Shown in pieces: positions 52,111 through 62,313 of a stretch of 64,000 nucleotides of DNA. A program made the position numbers and the translations under genes. The notes beneath the pieces are model-generated. The model was not told the DNA's origin. It made no database searches and saw only the letters and a list, made by a program, of their open reading frames with translations. The stretch lies in assembly GCF_000012505.1 (NCBI RefSeq), contig NC_007513.1, forward strand, positions 744,001 through 808,000. The letters are read 5' to 3'. Positions within the stretch are counted from its first letter, which is position 1; the number at the start of each line of letters is the position of its first letter. The DNA comes from Synechococcus sp. CC9902. GTDB taxonomy: Bacteria > Cyanobacteriota > Cyanobacteriia > PCC-6307 > Cyanobiaceae.

Positions 52111-53180
52111 CCCTGTGGGTTGTGAAGCTTGGGACCAGCCTGTTGCGGGGGGACACTGCCGCAACGATTGAGGGGTATGCCTCAGGACTCGCTGCGGCCA
52201 TGCGTCGCGGTGATCAGGTGGTGTTGGTCACCAGTGGTGCGGTTGGTTTGGGTTGCCAAAAGCTTCACCTTCCCAAGCGCCCGGATACCGTCGTCGCCCT
52301 CCAGGCGGCGGCCGCTACGGGGCAGGGATACCTCATGGCCCTGTACGAGCGGGCGATGGCGGTTCATGGCCTGTCCGTGGCTCAAGTGCTGCTCACCCGT
52401 TCGGATCTAGTCGACCGGCGCCGCTACCAAAATGCGTCGGGAACGTTGCAGCAGCTGTTGGCTTGGGGTGTTCTGCCTGTGATCAATGAGAACGATGCGT
52501 TGTCTTCAGCTGAATTGCGTTTTGGCGACAACGACACGCTCTCTGCGTTGGTGGCAGCAGCGGTGGGTGCCCATCAGCTCCTTCTCTTAACGGATGTTGA
52601 TCGCTTGTATTCCTCAGATCCGCGCAGCGATGCGAATGCGCAACCGATTACGGATGTGCATCATCCCCGTGATCTCAAGTGGCTGGAGGCCGGAGCCGGC
52701 GATGGTGGACGTTGGGGGACGGGGGGCATGACCACCAAGCTCGCCGCCGCCAGAATTGCGACGGCGAGCGGGGTCACCGTTCATTTGGCCGATGGCCGCG
52801 ATCCAGCTCGGTTAGCCGGACTGCTCGAGGGAGACCGCGGTGGCACTGTTTTTCATCCTCATCCCGAACCCCTCGGCAACCGTCGCAGCTGGTTGGCCCA
52901 TGTCTTGGTTCCAGAGGGGGAACTCTGCCTGGACCAAGGCGCTTGTCAGGCTCTTTTGCATCGCGGTGCCTCGTTGTTGCTGGTGGGTGTGACGGCGGTG
53001 AAGGGTCAGTTCGAGGCAAACCGGCCTGTGCTGTTGCGTGATCCCGATGGACAGGAGTTGGGTCGGGGTCTTTGCACCCTCAACAGCAACCAGGTGCGTC
53101 AGGCCTTGTCCGTCGTAACGGATGCCGAGGCATCCCCGGTTGTCGTGCACCGTGATGCCCTGGTCCTTCAAGACCGGTAG
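52107..53180 (+). CDS. proB: Glutamate 5-kinase
   Basis: 357 residues from the ATG at 52107 (ATGA overlap). [32 protein letters not shown] and [12 protein letters not shown] are the amino-acid kinase blocks, and the last ~80 residues form the PUA domain. It phosphorylates glutamate as the first step of proline synthesis. Cytosolic. Confidence 0.95.
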   Translation: MTLWVVKLGTSLLRGDTAATIEGYASGLAAAMRRGDQVVLVTSGAVGLGCQKLHLPKRPDTVVALQAAAATGQGYLMALYERAMAVHGLSVAQVLLTRSDLVDRRRYQNASGTLQQLLAWGVLPVINENDALSSAELRFGDNDTLSALVAAAVGAHQLLLLTDVDRLYSSDPRSDANAQPITDVHHPRDLKWLEAGAGDGGRWGTGGMTTKLAAARIATASGVTVHLADGRDPARLAGLLEGDRGGTVFHPHPEPLGNRRSWLAHVLVPEGELCLDQGACQALLHRGASLLLVGVTAVKGQFEANRPVLLRDPDGQELGRGLCTLNSNQVRQALSVVTDAEASPVVVHRDALVLQDR

Positions 53181-53208
53181 CGTTTTTGATCAACAGCTCC
53201 GCCACAGC

Positions 53209-54252
53209 ATGCGCTTCAGCACCCTCCTTAAGGACCTGCAGACCGGTGAAGCCGAGCTTCGTTGGAGCCAGTGCGGCGCGGATCCAATTCTGGCCGGTGC
53301 CGCTTCGCTAGAGCAGGCCAAGGGGGATCAATTGAGCTTCCTCGAGAAGGGCAATGCGCTGATTGCCGCACTCACTGAAACGGGTGCTGGAGCTCTTTTG
53401 CTTCCCGATCAACCCGATCTGATCCAATGCGCCAGTGAACGGGGCATTGCTTTTGCGGTGTTGGCCAATCCACGGTTGGCATTTGCTGAAGCGTTGGAGC
53501 GTCTCCATCCACGGCTGCGACCTTTGGCGGAGATTCATCCCTCCGCAGTGGTGGACGAGCGGGCGGTGGTTGGCCCTGGAACCTTTATCGCCCCACGCGT
53601 CTGCATCGGCGCCTCGAGCAGAATTGGTGCCAATTGCATCGTTCACCCAGGTGTGGTGATTTACGACGATGTGGAGGTGGGTGAGGGGTGTGAGCTGCAT
53701 GCCAACGCCGTGCTCCATCCAGGCAGTCGACTCGGTCGTGGTTGTGTTGTGAATTCCAATGCTGTGATTGGCTCGGAGGGCTTTGGTTTTGTGCCGACGC
53801 CCCGCGGATGGCGAAAGATGCCTCAAACCGGTCAGGTGGTTTTAGAGGACGGTGTTGAGGTGGGCTGTGGCAGCACGATCGATCGCCCCTCCGTCGGAGA
53901 AACCCGCATCGGTGCCGGATCGAAAATCGACAACCTGGTTCAAATTGGCCATGGGGTGACCACCGGGCGCGGTTGTGCATTGGCGTCACAAGTTGGCATC
54001 GCCGGGGGCGCCAAGCTTGGTCATGGCGTGATTTTGGCCGGGCAGGTTGGTGTGGCTAATCGAGCTGTGGTGGGTGATGGGGCGATCGCGAGCTCGAAAA
54101 GTGGGATCCACGGTGAGGTGGCGCCCGGTGAGGTGGTGAGTGGTTATCCAGCGATTCCCAATCGACTCTGGCTGCGCTGTTCTGCGGCATTCAGCAAGTT
54201 GCCTGAGATGGCGAAGACCCTTCGAGAGTTGAAGCGCGACATCTCTCAGTAA
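53209..54252 (+). CDS. lpxD: UDP-3-O-acylglucosamine N-acyltransferase
   Basis: 347 residues from the ATG at 53209. The N-terminal uridine-binding domain ([14 protein letters not shown]) is followed by hexapeptide repeats ([19 protein letters not shown]-like through [14 protein letters not shown]) with the catalytic His in [11 protein letters not shown]. It adds the second acyl chain in lipid A synthesis in the cytosol. Marine Synechococcus make a simplified lipid A, consistent with this enzyme. Confidence 0.94.
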   Translation: MRFSTLLKDLQTGEAELRWSQCGADPILAGAASLEQAKGDQLSFLEKGNALIAALTETGAGALLLPDQPDLIQCASERGIAFAVLANPRLAFAEALERLHPRLRPLAEIHPSAVVDERAVVGPGTFIAPRVCIGASSRIGANCIVHPGVVIYDDVEVGEGCELHANAVLHPGSRLGRGCVVNSNAVIGSEGFGFVPTPRGWRKMPQTGQVVLEDGVEVGCGSTIDRPSVGETRIGAGSKIDNLVQIGHGVTTGRGCALASQVGIAGGAKLGHGVILAGQVGVANRAVVGDGAIASSKSGIHGEVAPGEVVSGYPAIPNRLWLRCSAAFSKLPEMAKTLRELKRDISQ

Positions 54253-54284
54253 CCTCAGCGCCTGTTCTGCCGCTCGGGTTCGTC

Positions 54285-55358
54285 ATGGCTCAATACCGCG
54301 TCGTTCTTTTGCCAGGCGATGGCATTGGGCCTGAAATCACCGCTGTGGCCCGCCAGTTACTGGATGTTGTGGCCCAGCGTCATGGGTTTCAGCTCATGTT
54401 TGAGGAGCAGCCGATCGGCGGCTCTGCCATTGATGCCACCGGTGAACCACTGCCTGCCAGCACGCTCACGGCATGTCGGTCGGCCGATGCGGTGCTTCTG
54501 GCCGCGATTGGGAGCCCTCGTTTCGACAGCTTGCCCCGGGAGAAACGACCGGAAACGGGACTGCTTGGTCTTCGATCAGGCCTCGAGCTGTTCGCCAATC
54601 TGAGGCCGGTGAAGATCGTCCCGGCTTTGATTGGTGCCAGCAGCCTCAAGCAGGAGGTGATTGAAGGGGTCGATCTGATGGTGGTTCGCGAGCTCACAGG
54701 TGGCATTTATTTCGGTCAACCGAAGGGTCGGATTGAAGCCGATGGGGATGAACGAGGGTTCAACACGATGACCTACTCCGCCTCAGAGGTGGATCGCATT
54801 GCCAAGGTGGCTTTTGAGATCGCTGGAGAAAGAAACAATCGCCTTTGTTCCGTGGATAAAGCCAATGTTCTGGATGTGAGCCAGCTTTGGCGGGACCGCG
54901 TTGATGCGATGGCGCCTCGTTATGGCGAGGTGGATGTCAGCCACATGTACGTGGACAATGCGGCGATGCAGCTGGTGCGTGACCCCCGCCAGTTCGACGT
55001 GCTGCTGACGGGCAACTTGTTTGGCGACATCCTCAGCGATGAGGCTGCGATGCTTACGGGGTCGATTGGAATGTTGCCCTCCGCCTCCCTCGGTAGCGAT
55101 GGTCCTGGCTTGTTTGAGCCCGTGCATGGCTCTGCTCCAGACATCGCCGGTCAAGACAAGGCCAACCCCATGGCCATGGTGCTCTCCGCCGCGATGATGC
55201 TGCGCATTGGTTTGAAGCAGAGTTCTGCCGCAGACGACCTTGAAAGGGCCGTTGATGCCGTTCTCGCCTCCGGATTCCGAACCGGCGATTTGATGTCGGA
55301 AGGCTGTACTCCGCTGGGATGTCAGGCCATGGGCGAGCAATTGCTTAAGGCTCTTTGA
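54285..55358 (+). CDS. leuB: 3-isopropylmalate dehydrogenase
   Basis: 357 residues. LLPGDGIGPEITAVARQLL opening, ELTGGIYFGQPKGR, VDVSHMYVDNAAMQL and GNLFGDILSDEAAMLTGSIGMLPSASL are the family blocks. It oxidises and decarboxylates 3-isopropylmalate in leucine synthesis. Upstream lpxD ends 32 bp before it. Confidence 0.96.
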   Translation: MAQYRVVLLPGDGIGPEITAVARQLLDVVAQRHGFQLMFEEQPIGGSAIDATGEPLPASTLTACRSADAVLLAAIGSPRFDSLPREKRPETGLLGLRSGLELFANLRPVKIVPALIGASSLKQEVIEGVDLMVVRELTGGIYFGQPKGRIEADGDERGFNTMTYSASEVDRIAKVAFEIAGERNNRLCSVDKANVLDVSQLWRDRVDAMAPRYGEVDVSHMYVDNAAMQLVRDPRQFDVLLTGNLFGDILSDEAAMLTGSIGMLPSASLGSDGPGLFEPVHGSAPDIAGQDKANPMAMVLSAAMMLRIGLKQSSAADDLERAVDAVLASGFRTGDLMSEGCTPLGCQAMGEQLLKAL

Positions 55359-55422
55359 AATCTGGAGTGGTGATTTTGGGCTTTGATCTGGCAAGATCGC
55401 CGGACCATTAACCCTTGCGTCG

Positions 55423-56325
55423 ATGTCGAAGCGTCACCCGGTAGTAGCTGTCACCGGTTCCTCTGGAGCTGGAACCAGCACGGTCAAGCGCGCCTTCGAG
55501 CACATCTTCGCGCGTGAAGGCATTACCCCTGCAGTGGTGGAAGGCGATAGCTACCACCGCTATGAGCGCATGCCGATGAAGCAGGCGATGGCTGATGCGC
55601 TTTCTGCAGGGCAGAACTTCTCCCACTTCGGTCCTGAAGCGAACCTGTTCGACAAACTTGCTGAACTGTTCCGCACCTATGGCGAAACGGGTGCTGGTCA
55701 GAAGCGTTACTACCTGCACAGCCCAGAAGAGGCGGCTGAACACAACGCTCGCTTGGGTGTGAACCTCGACCCAGGTCAGTTCACGCCTTGGGAAGATATC
55801 CCTTCAGGCACCGACGTTCTCTTCTACGAAGGCCTGCACGGCGGTGTTCAGGGTGAGGGTTACGACGTCGCCGGTCTTGCCGATCTGCTTGTCGGTGTGG
55901 TGCCGATCACCAACCTTGAGTGGATCCAAAAAATTCACCGCGATAACGCAGAGCGTGGTTATTCCGCTGAAGCGATTGTGGATACGATCTTGCGGCGGAT
56001 GCCTGATTACATCAATCACATCTGCCCGCAGTTCAGTCAGACCGACATCAACTTCCAGCGGGTTCCAACGATTGACACCTCGAACCCATTCATCTGCCGG
56101 AATATCCCGACACCCGATGAAAGCTTCGTGATCATCCACTTCCGCAAGGGAGCTCGCGAAAAGTGGGGGATCGATTTCGGCTACCTATTGAGAATGATCC
56201 ACGATTCCTTCATGTCCAGCCCCACCAGCATTGTTGTGAACGGCGGCAAGATGGGCTTCGCAATGGAACTCATCCTTACTCCGATCATTCATCGCATGAT
56301 CGAAGAGAAAAAGAATCTCAGCTGA
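55423..56325 (+). CDS. prk: Phosphoribulokinase
   Basis: 300 residues. VTGSSGAGTSTVKRAF is the P-loop, EGDSYHRYERM follows, and FYEGLHGG is the substrate site. It makes ribulose 1,5-bisphosphate for Rubisco. The length and lack of a regulatory Cys pair near the P-loop fit the shorter bacterial-type enzyme of alpha-cyanobacteria rather than the longer ~330-residue beta-cyanobacterial form. A strong terminator follows. Confidence 0.95.
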   Translation: MSKRHPVVAVTGSSGAGTSTVKRAFEHIFAREGITPAVVEGDSYHRYERMPMKQAMADALSAGQNFSHFGPEANLFDKLAELFRTYGETGAGQKRYYLHSPEEAAEHNARLGVNLDPGQFTPWEDIPSGTDVLFYEGLHGGVQGEGYDVAGLADLLVGVVPITNLEWIQKIHRDNAERGYSAEAIVDTILRRMPDYINHICPQFSQTDINFQRVPTIDTSNPFICRNIPTPDESFVIIHFRKGAREKWGIDFGYLLRMIHDSFMSSPTSIVVNGGKMGFAMELILTPIIHRMIEEKKNLS

Positions 56326-56374
56326 AATAAGGCGATCCAATCACATTTGGATTGAACTTTGATCTCTACAATGG

Positions 56375-56405
56375 GCCCATCTGATTGATCAGGTGGGCTT
56401 TTTCT
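56375..56405 (+). terminator. Intrinsic terminator of prk
   Basis: An 11-bp stem GCCCATCTGAT / ATCAGGTGGGC (one G-T pair) with a short TG loop, followed by a T-rich run. It lies about 50 bp after the prk stop. Confidence 0.85.
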
Positions 56406-56693
56406 TTGTCATCGCCCTCCTTTGAAATTCGCGGTGCTGTTGGAACACCAACCTCCCCACGTTGGGATCGTGTTGATAGCCGAGCCTTGATTGCTCTGGC
56501 ACGAACCATCTATTTCAACTACCTCTCCGCCACGCCCTCCGGGTTGGAACCTGTTGGTGCGGTGGTTGATCTGCAGCATGGAGAGGGTCGTGTGGCGTTT
56601 GATCTCCCGGTGCTCTTACCCGAGGAGGAGTTCGTTGGCATCGAGTTGATTCGTGGTCGCAGTCCACGAGGGCGGAACCGATGCAAGGGCTAG
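56406..56693 (+). CDS. 95-residue hypothetical protein
   Basis: The best start is a TTG at 56406, right after the prk terminator; a start at 56385 would lie within the hairpin. The protein has RALIALARTIYFNYLSATPSG, then VGAVVDLQHGEGRVAFDLPVLLPEEEFVGIELIRG. Mixed alpha/beta, no membrane segment. Family not recognised. It overlaps the pilD start by 13 bp. Confidence 0.55.
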   Translation: MSSPSFEIRGAVGTPTSPRWDRVDSRALIALARTIYFNYLSATPSGLEPVGAVVDLQHGEGRVAFDLPVLLPEEEFVGIELIRGRSPRGRNRCKG

Positions 56694-57481
56694 TTCTTGC
56701 CCTGTTTGGGGCGTGTGTAGGCAGTTTCACCAATGTGGTTGCGTGGCGTCTTCCCCGCCAAGAGTCGGTTGTTGTTCCAGGCAGCCATTGCCCCCGTTGT
56801 GGCCATGCCGTGCGTTGGCACGACAACCTGCCGATTTTTGGATGGTTGTTGCTGCTGGGGCGGTGTCGTGATTGTCGTTCGCCCATCAGTGTCCGCTACC
56901 CCGTTGTTGAGGCTCTCAGTGCTGGGTTATGGCTCAGTGCGGCCTATGTGCAGCCCAGTGGGGGAGGTGGCTTGCCCCCAGCAATGTTGCCCTGGGCAGG
57001 GCTGCCATTGATTGCGCTGCTGCTCCCCCTTGTTTTGATCGATTTCGATCACATGTGGTTGCCCGAACCCCTTTGTCGCTGGGGTGTGTTGGTGGGGTTG
57101 TCCATCAGTACCACCGCTTGACTACCCGTGTTCGTCGACCACCTGATCGCCACGGTGCTAGCCCTTCTGGCCTTGGAGTCGCTTAGTGCTCTTGCTGAGC
57201 GGTTGGTGGGGAAGCCGGCGCTTGGGCTGGGAGACGCCAAACTTGCCGCCATGGGAGGGGCCTGGCTTGGTCTCTGGGGCATTGCCCTGGCGATGGGCCT
57301 GGCGGTGTTCGCTGGTGCTGTCGTTGGCGGCGTGGCTCGGATCACCGGACGCCTGGCTCCGCAACAACCTTTTCCGTTCGGCCCATTCATTGCCCTGGGC
57401 ATTTGGCTGGTGTGGTTAATGGGGCCTTTTTGGTGGTGGGAGCAATGGCAGGCGGCTCTTACGCCATGGCTGGGTCTTTAA
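56681..57481 (+). pseudogene. pilD: Prepilin peptidase PilD, disrupted by an in-frame TGA
   Basis: Read as one frame, 266 codons long, the usual length of PilD. The N-terminal half has the zinc-binding CPRC...CRDC methyltransferase part and the first catalytic Asp in LIDFDHMWLPE. A TGA at 57119-57121 (codon 147) stops the frame, and the same frame continues from CTA-CCC-GTG with the rest of the enzyme, including the second catalytic Asp in GLGDAKLAAMGGAWLG. Since the two catalytic Asp are in different halves, neither piece alone should be active. A GTG at 57128 could start the second piece. A sequencing error or a real nonsense mutation are both possible. Its role would be type IV pilin processing and N-methylation. 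Confidence 0.8.
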
Positions 57482-57503
57482 TGGAACGAACCGACCGGTT
57501 CGT

Positions 57504-58385
57504 GTGTCCCTTTTCGACTGGTTTGCTGACCGCCGTAAAGGTCAGTACGTCGGCAATGTCAAACAGGAACCCGAAGAGGGCGATGGCCTTTGGAGCAAGT
57601 GCCCGGAGTGCGGCCTTGTTGTTTATCTCAAGGACCTTCGTCTGAATGCCAGTGTTTGTGCGGGTTGTGGGTATCACCACCGCATCGATAGCTCCGAGCG
57701 GCTCGCTCTGATCGCTGATCCCGAGAGCTTCCAACCCCTGAATGAGCATCTGGCTCCCATCGACCCACTGGGATTTAAAGACCGTCGTGCCTATGCAGAC
57801 CGTTTGCGGGAGAGCCAGTCGGCGACGGGCTTGAACGATGGTGTGGTTACCGGTCTTTGCCGGGTGGATGGGATTGGTATGGGTTTGGCGGTGATGGATT
57901 TCCGCTTCATGGGCGGTTCCATGGGATCCGTGGTGGGGGAAAAAATCACCCGTTTGGTGGAGGAATGCACCAAACGCAAGCTGCCCCTGCTGATTGTGTG
58001 TGCCTCCGGGGGCGCGCGAATGCAGGAGGGGATGTTGAGCCTGATGCAGATGGCGAAAATCTCAGGGGCCCTGGAGCGTCATCGGGAGGCTGAGCTTCTG
58101 TATTTACCGTTGCTCACCCACCCAACCACCGGTGGTGTTACCGCCAGTTTCGCCATGCTGGGAGATCTGATTTTGGCTGAGCCCAAGGCCTTGATTGGCT
58201 TTGCCGGCCGTCGGGTGATCGAACAAACGCTGCGCGAGAAATTGCCCGATAACTTTCAAACGGCTGAATATCTTCAAGACCACGGTTTTGTCGACACCAT
58301 CATTCCGCGCACCCAATTCCGCAGCACGCTGGCATCACTCCTGCGTCTGCATGGATCGAAGTCGTTAGAGCTCACCAACGCATGA
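57504..58385 (+). CDS. accD: Acetyl-CoA carboxylase carboxyltransferase subunit beta
   Basis: 293 residues, GTG start. The N-terminal [12 protein letters not shown] and the zinc ribbon CPECG...CAGCG are the AccD signature, and [21 protein letters not shown] the carboxyltransferase core. It joins AccA to transfer CO2 from biotin to acetyl-CoA in fatty acid synthesis. Its stop overlaps the next gene as ATGA. Confidence 0.96.
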   Translation: MSLFDWFADRRKGQYVGNVKQEPEEGDGLWSKCPECGLVVYLKDLRLNASVCAGCGYHHRIDSSERLALIADPESFQPLNEHLAPIDPLGFKDRRAYADRLRESQSATGLNDGVVTGLCRVDGIGMGLAVMDFRFMGGSMGSVVGEKITRLVEECTKRKLPLLIVCASGGARMQEGMLSLMQMAKISGALERHREAELLYLPLLTHPTTGGVTASFAMLGDLILAEPKALIGFAGRRVIEQTLREKLPDNFQTAEYLQDHGFVDTIIPRTQFRSTLASLLRLHGSKSLELTNA

Positions 58386-58753
58386 TTCGTCGCCTTCTCG
58401 TTTTGTTCGTTGCCCTGTTCTGTTGCGCGGGAATCAGTTGGGCTGGTCCCGTGGAATGGATCGAAGTTCCAGCCACCGATGCCGGGCAGCAGTGGTGGGA
58501 CCGTGGAAGTATTCGAGACAGTAAAAAGGGCCTTCGGACTGTCCTGAGTCGGTTCACCCCAGCCCCGTCCGAGGATGGTGAACAGCGACCGGGGGAGCTC
58601 TATGTGATGGAGCTCGACTGTGGACAATCGCTTTATCGCGACAAACAAGTCAACGGAATCCCCCGGTTTCGTTCCACCTGGCAGGCTGCAGAGAACGATG
58701 GCTTGATCGTTTCGGTGATCGACGCTGTCTGCAACGAACCTCTCGCAAGCTGA
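58382..58753 (+). CDS. Exported hypothetical protein
   Basis: 123 residues with a signal peptide ([21 protein letters not shown]). The mature protein is beta-rich with two Cys ([15 protein letters not shown]). ATG overlaps the accD stop. Family not recognised, though small exported proteins of this type are common in picocyanobacteria. Probably periplasmic. Confidence 0.7.
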   Translation: MIRRLLVLFVALFCCAGISWAGPVEWIEVPATDAGQQWWDRGSIRDSKKGLRTVLSRFTPAPSEDGEQRPGELYVMELDCGQSLYRDKQVNGIPRFRSTWQAAENDGLIVSVIDAVCNEPLAS

Positions 58754-58754
58754 G

Positions 58755-59822
58755 ATGTCCAGCCAACCCCTTGGAGTTGCCATCGCCGGACTGGGTTTCG
58801 GCGAAAAGGTGCATTTGCCGGCCTTAGAGGCCAATCAGGATTTGAAGGCCGTGGCGCTTTGGCATCCTCGGCGTGAGCGACTCGATTTGGCCTGTGCGGA
58901 GTCGGGTCTTCAGGGCTACGACAACTGGGATGCGTTGTTGGCCGATCCCGCGGTGGATGCCGTGATTGTGGCGACACCACCGGAACCTCGTTTCGAATTG
59001 GCCCGTGCCGCCCTTCAGGCGGGCAAGCATGTGTTGCTGGAAAAACCGATCGCACTCCATGCCGATCAGGCAATGGAGCTACAGCGGCTAGCTCTACGGC
59101 AACAGCGAAGCGTCGCGGTGGATTACGAGTACCGGGCGGTGCCTTTGTTTATGCAGGCCGAGCGCTTGTTGCGCTCGGGTGCAGTGGGAACACCATGGCT
59201 GGTCAAGTTGGATTGGTTGATGAGTAGCCGGGCGGATGCCAGCCGTGGCTGGAGCTGGTATTCCGATCGCAAAGCCGGTGGTGGCGTGATCGGAGCGTTG
59301 GGAACCCATGCCTTCGACACCTTGGCCTGGTTGATTGGCCCAGTGGGGGCGGTCCAAGCGCTCAACAGCGTCTCTATCCCCGAGCGCCCAGGTCCTGATG
59401 GGGCGATGACAGCCGTGGATGCGGAAGACGTCGCCTTGATTCAGACCACGCTGAGCTGGCAAGGGCGCAGCGATTGTTCAGTGCCAGCGCAAGTGAATCT
59501 TGCATCGGTCGCTCGTAATGGCCGCGGCTGCTGGCTTGAGGTGTATGGATCCAAGGGAACCTTGATCCTCGGCAGCGAGAACCAAAAGGACTATGTCCAT
59601 GGTTTTTCTCTTTGGTTGGCTTCCTCTGGGGAACCGCTGCGATCGATCCAGGCGGATGCGGATTTGGCCTTCCCAACCACCTGGAGTGACGGGCGTGTGG
59701 CTCCCGTGGCGAGGATTCAGGGTTGGTGGGCGGAGAGTATGCGTAGCGGGCAACCAATGATCCCGGGATTAATGGAAGGCGTGGCAAGCCGGCTTGCGTG
59801 TGATGCAGCGGCATCGAATTAA
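58755..59822 (+). CDS. Gfo/Idh/MocA family oxidoreductase
   Basis: 355 residues. VAIAGLGFGEKVHLPALEAN is the NAD(P)-binding motif, VLLEKPIALHADQA carries the EKP signature, and KAGGGVIGALGTHAFDTLAWLIG the C-terminal domain block. These enzymes act on sugars or inositols, and bilin reductases (BvdR) also belong here; the substrate cannot be told. Conserved neighbour of accD in picocyanobacteria. Confidence 0.9.
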   Translation: MSSQPLGVAIAGLGFGEKVHLPALEANQDLKAVALWHPRRERLDLACAESGLQGYDNWDALLADPAVDAVIVATPPEPRFELARAALQAGKHVLLEKPIALHADQAMELQRLALRQQRSVAVDYEYRAVPLFMQAERLLRSGAVGTPWLVKLDWLMSSRADASRGWSWYSDRKAGGGVIGALGTHAFDTLAWLIGPVGAVQALNSVSIPERPGPDGAMTAVDAEDVALIQTTLSWQGRSDCSVPAQVNLASVARNGRGCWLEVYGSKGTLILGSENQKDYVHGFSLWLASSGEPLRSIQADADLAFPTTWSDGRVAPVARIQGWWAESMRSGQPMIPGLMEGVASRLACDAAASN

Positions 59823-59946
59823 GTCGAATTTCTTACTCTTAGACGCGATGAATCAATCATTTGTCGCAATTGACACGATGGCTTGTTAGCGAATGACAAG
59901 TCGTGGAAATTTCTCGACTAAAAAACTATTTCCTTTTTAGTTCAAG

Positions 59947-61014
59947 ATGTCGCTGTCTGACTTTTCTCAAGAGCTCATTGCAACAGCACGTGCTCTCGCT
60001 GAGTCTGGGAAAGGAATTCTTGCTGTGGATGAATCCACCAAGACAGTCGGCAAGCGATTAGGCTCAATAAATGTTGAAAATACAGAGGCGAATCGCCAGG
60101 CCTACCGTGGCATGCTTTTCACAACAGCAGGCCTGGGTCAGTACATCAGTGGTGCAATTCTCTACGAAGAGACGTTGTTCCAAAACCATGCCGATGGTGA
60201 GTCGATGGTTCAAAAGTTGCAGAAGCTGGGTGTGATCCCAGGAATTAAAGTTGATCAAGGTTTGCGCCCTCTTCCTGGAGCCGGACCTTTGGAGACCCTT
60301 TGCACTGGCCTCGATGGCTTGGTGGAGCGTGCTGCCGACTATTACGCCCAAGGTGCTCGCTTTGCCAAGTGGCGAGCTGTTCTCCAGATCACAGCTGATG
60401 GCTGTCCTTCTGATCTCTCCGTTCGTGAAAATGCATGGGGTCTGGCCCGTTACGCCAGAAGTGTTCAGGAGTCGGGTTTAGTCCCAATTATTGAGCCTGA
60501 GATTTTGATGGATGGCGACCATACAATTGAGGTAACAGCAGCAGTTCAAGAGCGAGTTATCCAAGAGGTTTATCAGGCTTGCCATGCCAATGGTGTTCTT
60601 TTAGAAGGCACATTGCTTAAACCATCGATGACAGTACAGGGAGCTGATTGTTCCCAGAAGGCTGATCCAAAGATTGTTGCTGAAATGACCGTCCGAACCT
60701 TGGAGAGAAGTGTGCCTGCGAGTGTTCCTGGAATTGTTTTTCTGTCCGGTGGTTTGAGTGAAGAGGCCGCGTCTATTTATCTCAATACGATGAATAGTAT
60801 CCCTAAAAAAGCAAGTTGGAATCTTGGCTTTTCCTATGGACGCGCACTCCAACATTCATGCCTGAAGGCTTGGAAAGGATCGGAGACGGAACGCGGTCAG
60901 GCTGCGCTCCTCGCCCGGGCACGAGCAAATTCAGAGGCGTCTCAAGGTTGTTATGTCGCAGGATCGCAGCCGTCGTCCGATGAACAGTTATTTGTTGCTG
61001 GTTACACCTACTGA
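59947..61014 (+). CDS. Class I fructose-bisphosphate aldolase
   Basis: 355 residues, Schiff-base type. GILAVDESTKTVGKRL opening, FAKWRAVLQI (active-site Lys region) and GVLLEGTLLKPSMTV (Schiff-base Lys) are the class I signature. It cleaves or condenses fructose 1,6-bisphosphate (and possibly sedoheptulose 1,7-bisphosphate). The gene is visibly more AT-rich than its neighbours and sits 126 bp upstream of the class II aldolase. Both could serve the Calvin cycle and glycolysis. Confidence 0.95.
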   Translation: MSLSDFSQELIATARALAESGKGILAVDESTKTVGKRLGSINVENTEANRQAYRGMLFTTAGLGQYISGAILYEETLFQNHADGESMVQKLQKLGVIPGIKVDQGLRPLPGAGPLETLCTGLDGLVERAADYYAQGARFAKWRAVLQITADGCPSDLSVRENAWGLARYARSVQESGLVPIIEPEILMDGDHTIEVTAAVQERVIQEVYQACHANGVLLEGTLLKPSMTVQGADCSQKADPKIVAEMTVRTLERSVPASVPGIVFLSGGLSEEAASIYLNTMNSIPKKASWNLGFSYGRALQHSCLKAWKGSETERGQAALLARARANSEASQGCYVAGSQPSSDEQLFVAGYTY

Positions 61015-61140
61015 ACAAGCGCGTATGACACTCACGCGTCTTTTAGGCAACTGAGTGTCGTGACATTTCACACGACTCAAAGGTAAAGTCTCGCGGCTAC
61101 GGACATTTGTCCGTTGATCGGCCTTCACTGAGATTTCACT

Positions 61141-62214
61141 ATGGCGCTCGTTCCGCTCCGTCTACTGCTAGACCACGCCGCCGAAAACGGCTACGGCATT
61201 CCTGCGTTCAACGTGAACAACCTTGAGCAGGTGCAGTCGATCATGGAAGCGGCTCATGAGACCGATTCCCCAGTGATCCTGCAGGCGTCCCGCGGTGCGC
61301 GGACCTACGCAGGCGAAAATTTCCTTCGCCACCTGATCCTGGCTGCTGTAGAGACTTACCCCGACATTCCGGTGGTGATGCACCAGGACCACGGCAACAG
61401 CCCCGCCACCTGCTTCGGTGCTGCGGCGAACGGCTTCACTTCCGTGATGATGGATGGCTCCCTTGAAGCAGACGCCAAGACCCCTGCGAGCTACGACTAC
61501 AACGTCAACGTCACCAAAGATGTAGTGGATGTTGCCCATGCCATCGGCGTGAGTGTTGAGGGTGAACTGGGTTGCCTCGGCTCCCTCGAAACCGGCAAAG
61601 GTGAAGCTGAGGACGGCCATGGCTTCGAGGGTGAACTCTCGAAAGATCAGCTCCTCACCGATCCAGCTGAGGCCGCTGACTTTGTCGCCAAAACAAAGGT
61701 TGACGCCCTGGCGATCGCCATCGGTACCAGCCACGGTGCTTACAAATTCACCCGCAAGCCCACTGGTGAAGTGTTGGCCATCAGCCGCATCGCTGAAATC
61801 CACAAGGCCATCCCCAATACCCATTTGGTGATGCATGGCTCTTCTTCCGTTCCCCAGGAATGGCTGGAGATGATCAACAAGTACGGCGGTGCTATCCCTG
61901 AGACCTATGGCGTTCCCGTCGAAGAGATTCAGGAAGGTATCCGCAATGGTGTGCGCAAGGTGAACATCGACACCGACAACCGCCTCGCTTTCACTGCCGC
62001 TGTCCGTGAAGCAGCCATGGCTGATCCTGCCAACTTCGATCCCCGCCACTTCAATAAGCCAGCGCGGAAGTACATGAAGCAGGTTTGCTTGGATCGTTAT
62101 CAGCAGTTCTGGGCTGCCGGTAACGCCAGCAAGATCAAGCAAAGCGACATCAACTACTACGCCGGCTTGTATGCCAAGGGTGCGCTTGACCCTAAAACTG
62201 CTGTTGCTGCCTGA
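61141..62214 (+). CDS. Class II fructose-bisphosphate aldolase
   Basis: 357 residues, zinc-dependent. [27 protein letters not shown] carries metal ligands and [13 protein letters not shown] the substrate loop; [12 protein letters not shown] is characteristic of the cyanobacterial Calvin-cycle subtype. This is likely the main aldolase of carbon fixation. It has its own upstream region and ends at a strong terminator. Confidence 0.96.
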   Translation: MALVPLRLLLDHAAENGYGIPAFNVNNLEQVQSIMEAAHETDSPVILQASRGARTYAGENFLRHLILAAVETYPDIPVVMHQDHGNSPATCFGAAANGFTSVMMDGSLEADAKTPASYDYNVNVTKDVVDVAHAIGVSVEGELGCLGSLETGKGEAEDGHGFEGELSKDQLLTDPAEAADFVAKTKVDALAIAIGTSHGAYKFTRKPTGEVLAISRIAEIHKAIPNTHLVMHGSSSVPQEWLEMINKYGGAIPETYGVPVEEIQEGIRNGVRKVNIDTDNRLAFTAAVREAAMADPANFDPRHFNKPARKYMKQVCLDRYQQFWAAGNASKIKQSDINYYAGLYAKGALDPKTAVAA

Positions 62215-62238
62215 TCAGCGCCCAGAGATGTATCACTT

Positions 62239-62261
62239 GGGGCCCTTTGGGCCCCTTTTTT
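62239..62261 (+). terminator. Strong intrinsic terminator of the class II aldolase gene
   Basis: A 7-bp all-GC stem GGGGCCC / GGGCCCC with a TTT loop, followed by six T, 25 bp after the stop. Confidence 0.93.
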
Positions 62262-62313
62262 GTGGTGTTTTTGAGGCACCACATGTTCCAGTGGCCAACC
62301 CATCGTTTCCGCT

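Noticed and set aside
61018-61046. Terminator between the two aldolase genes
   Set aside because: Only a 5-bp stem with a 9-nt loop and a weak T-run; not convincing.
61168-62142. 324-codon minus-strand open frame
   Set aside because: Exact antisense of the class II aldolase gene; no family pattern in its product.
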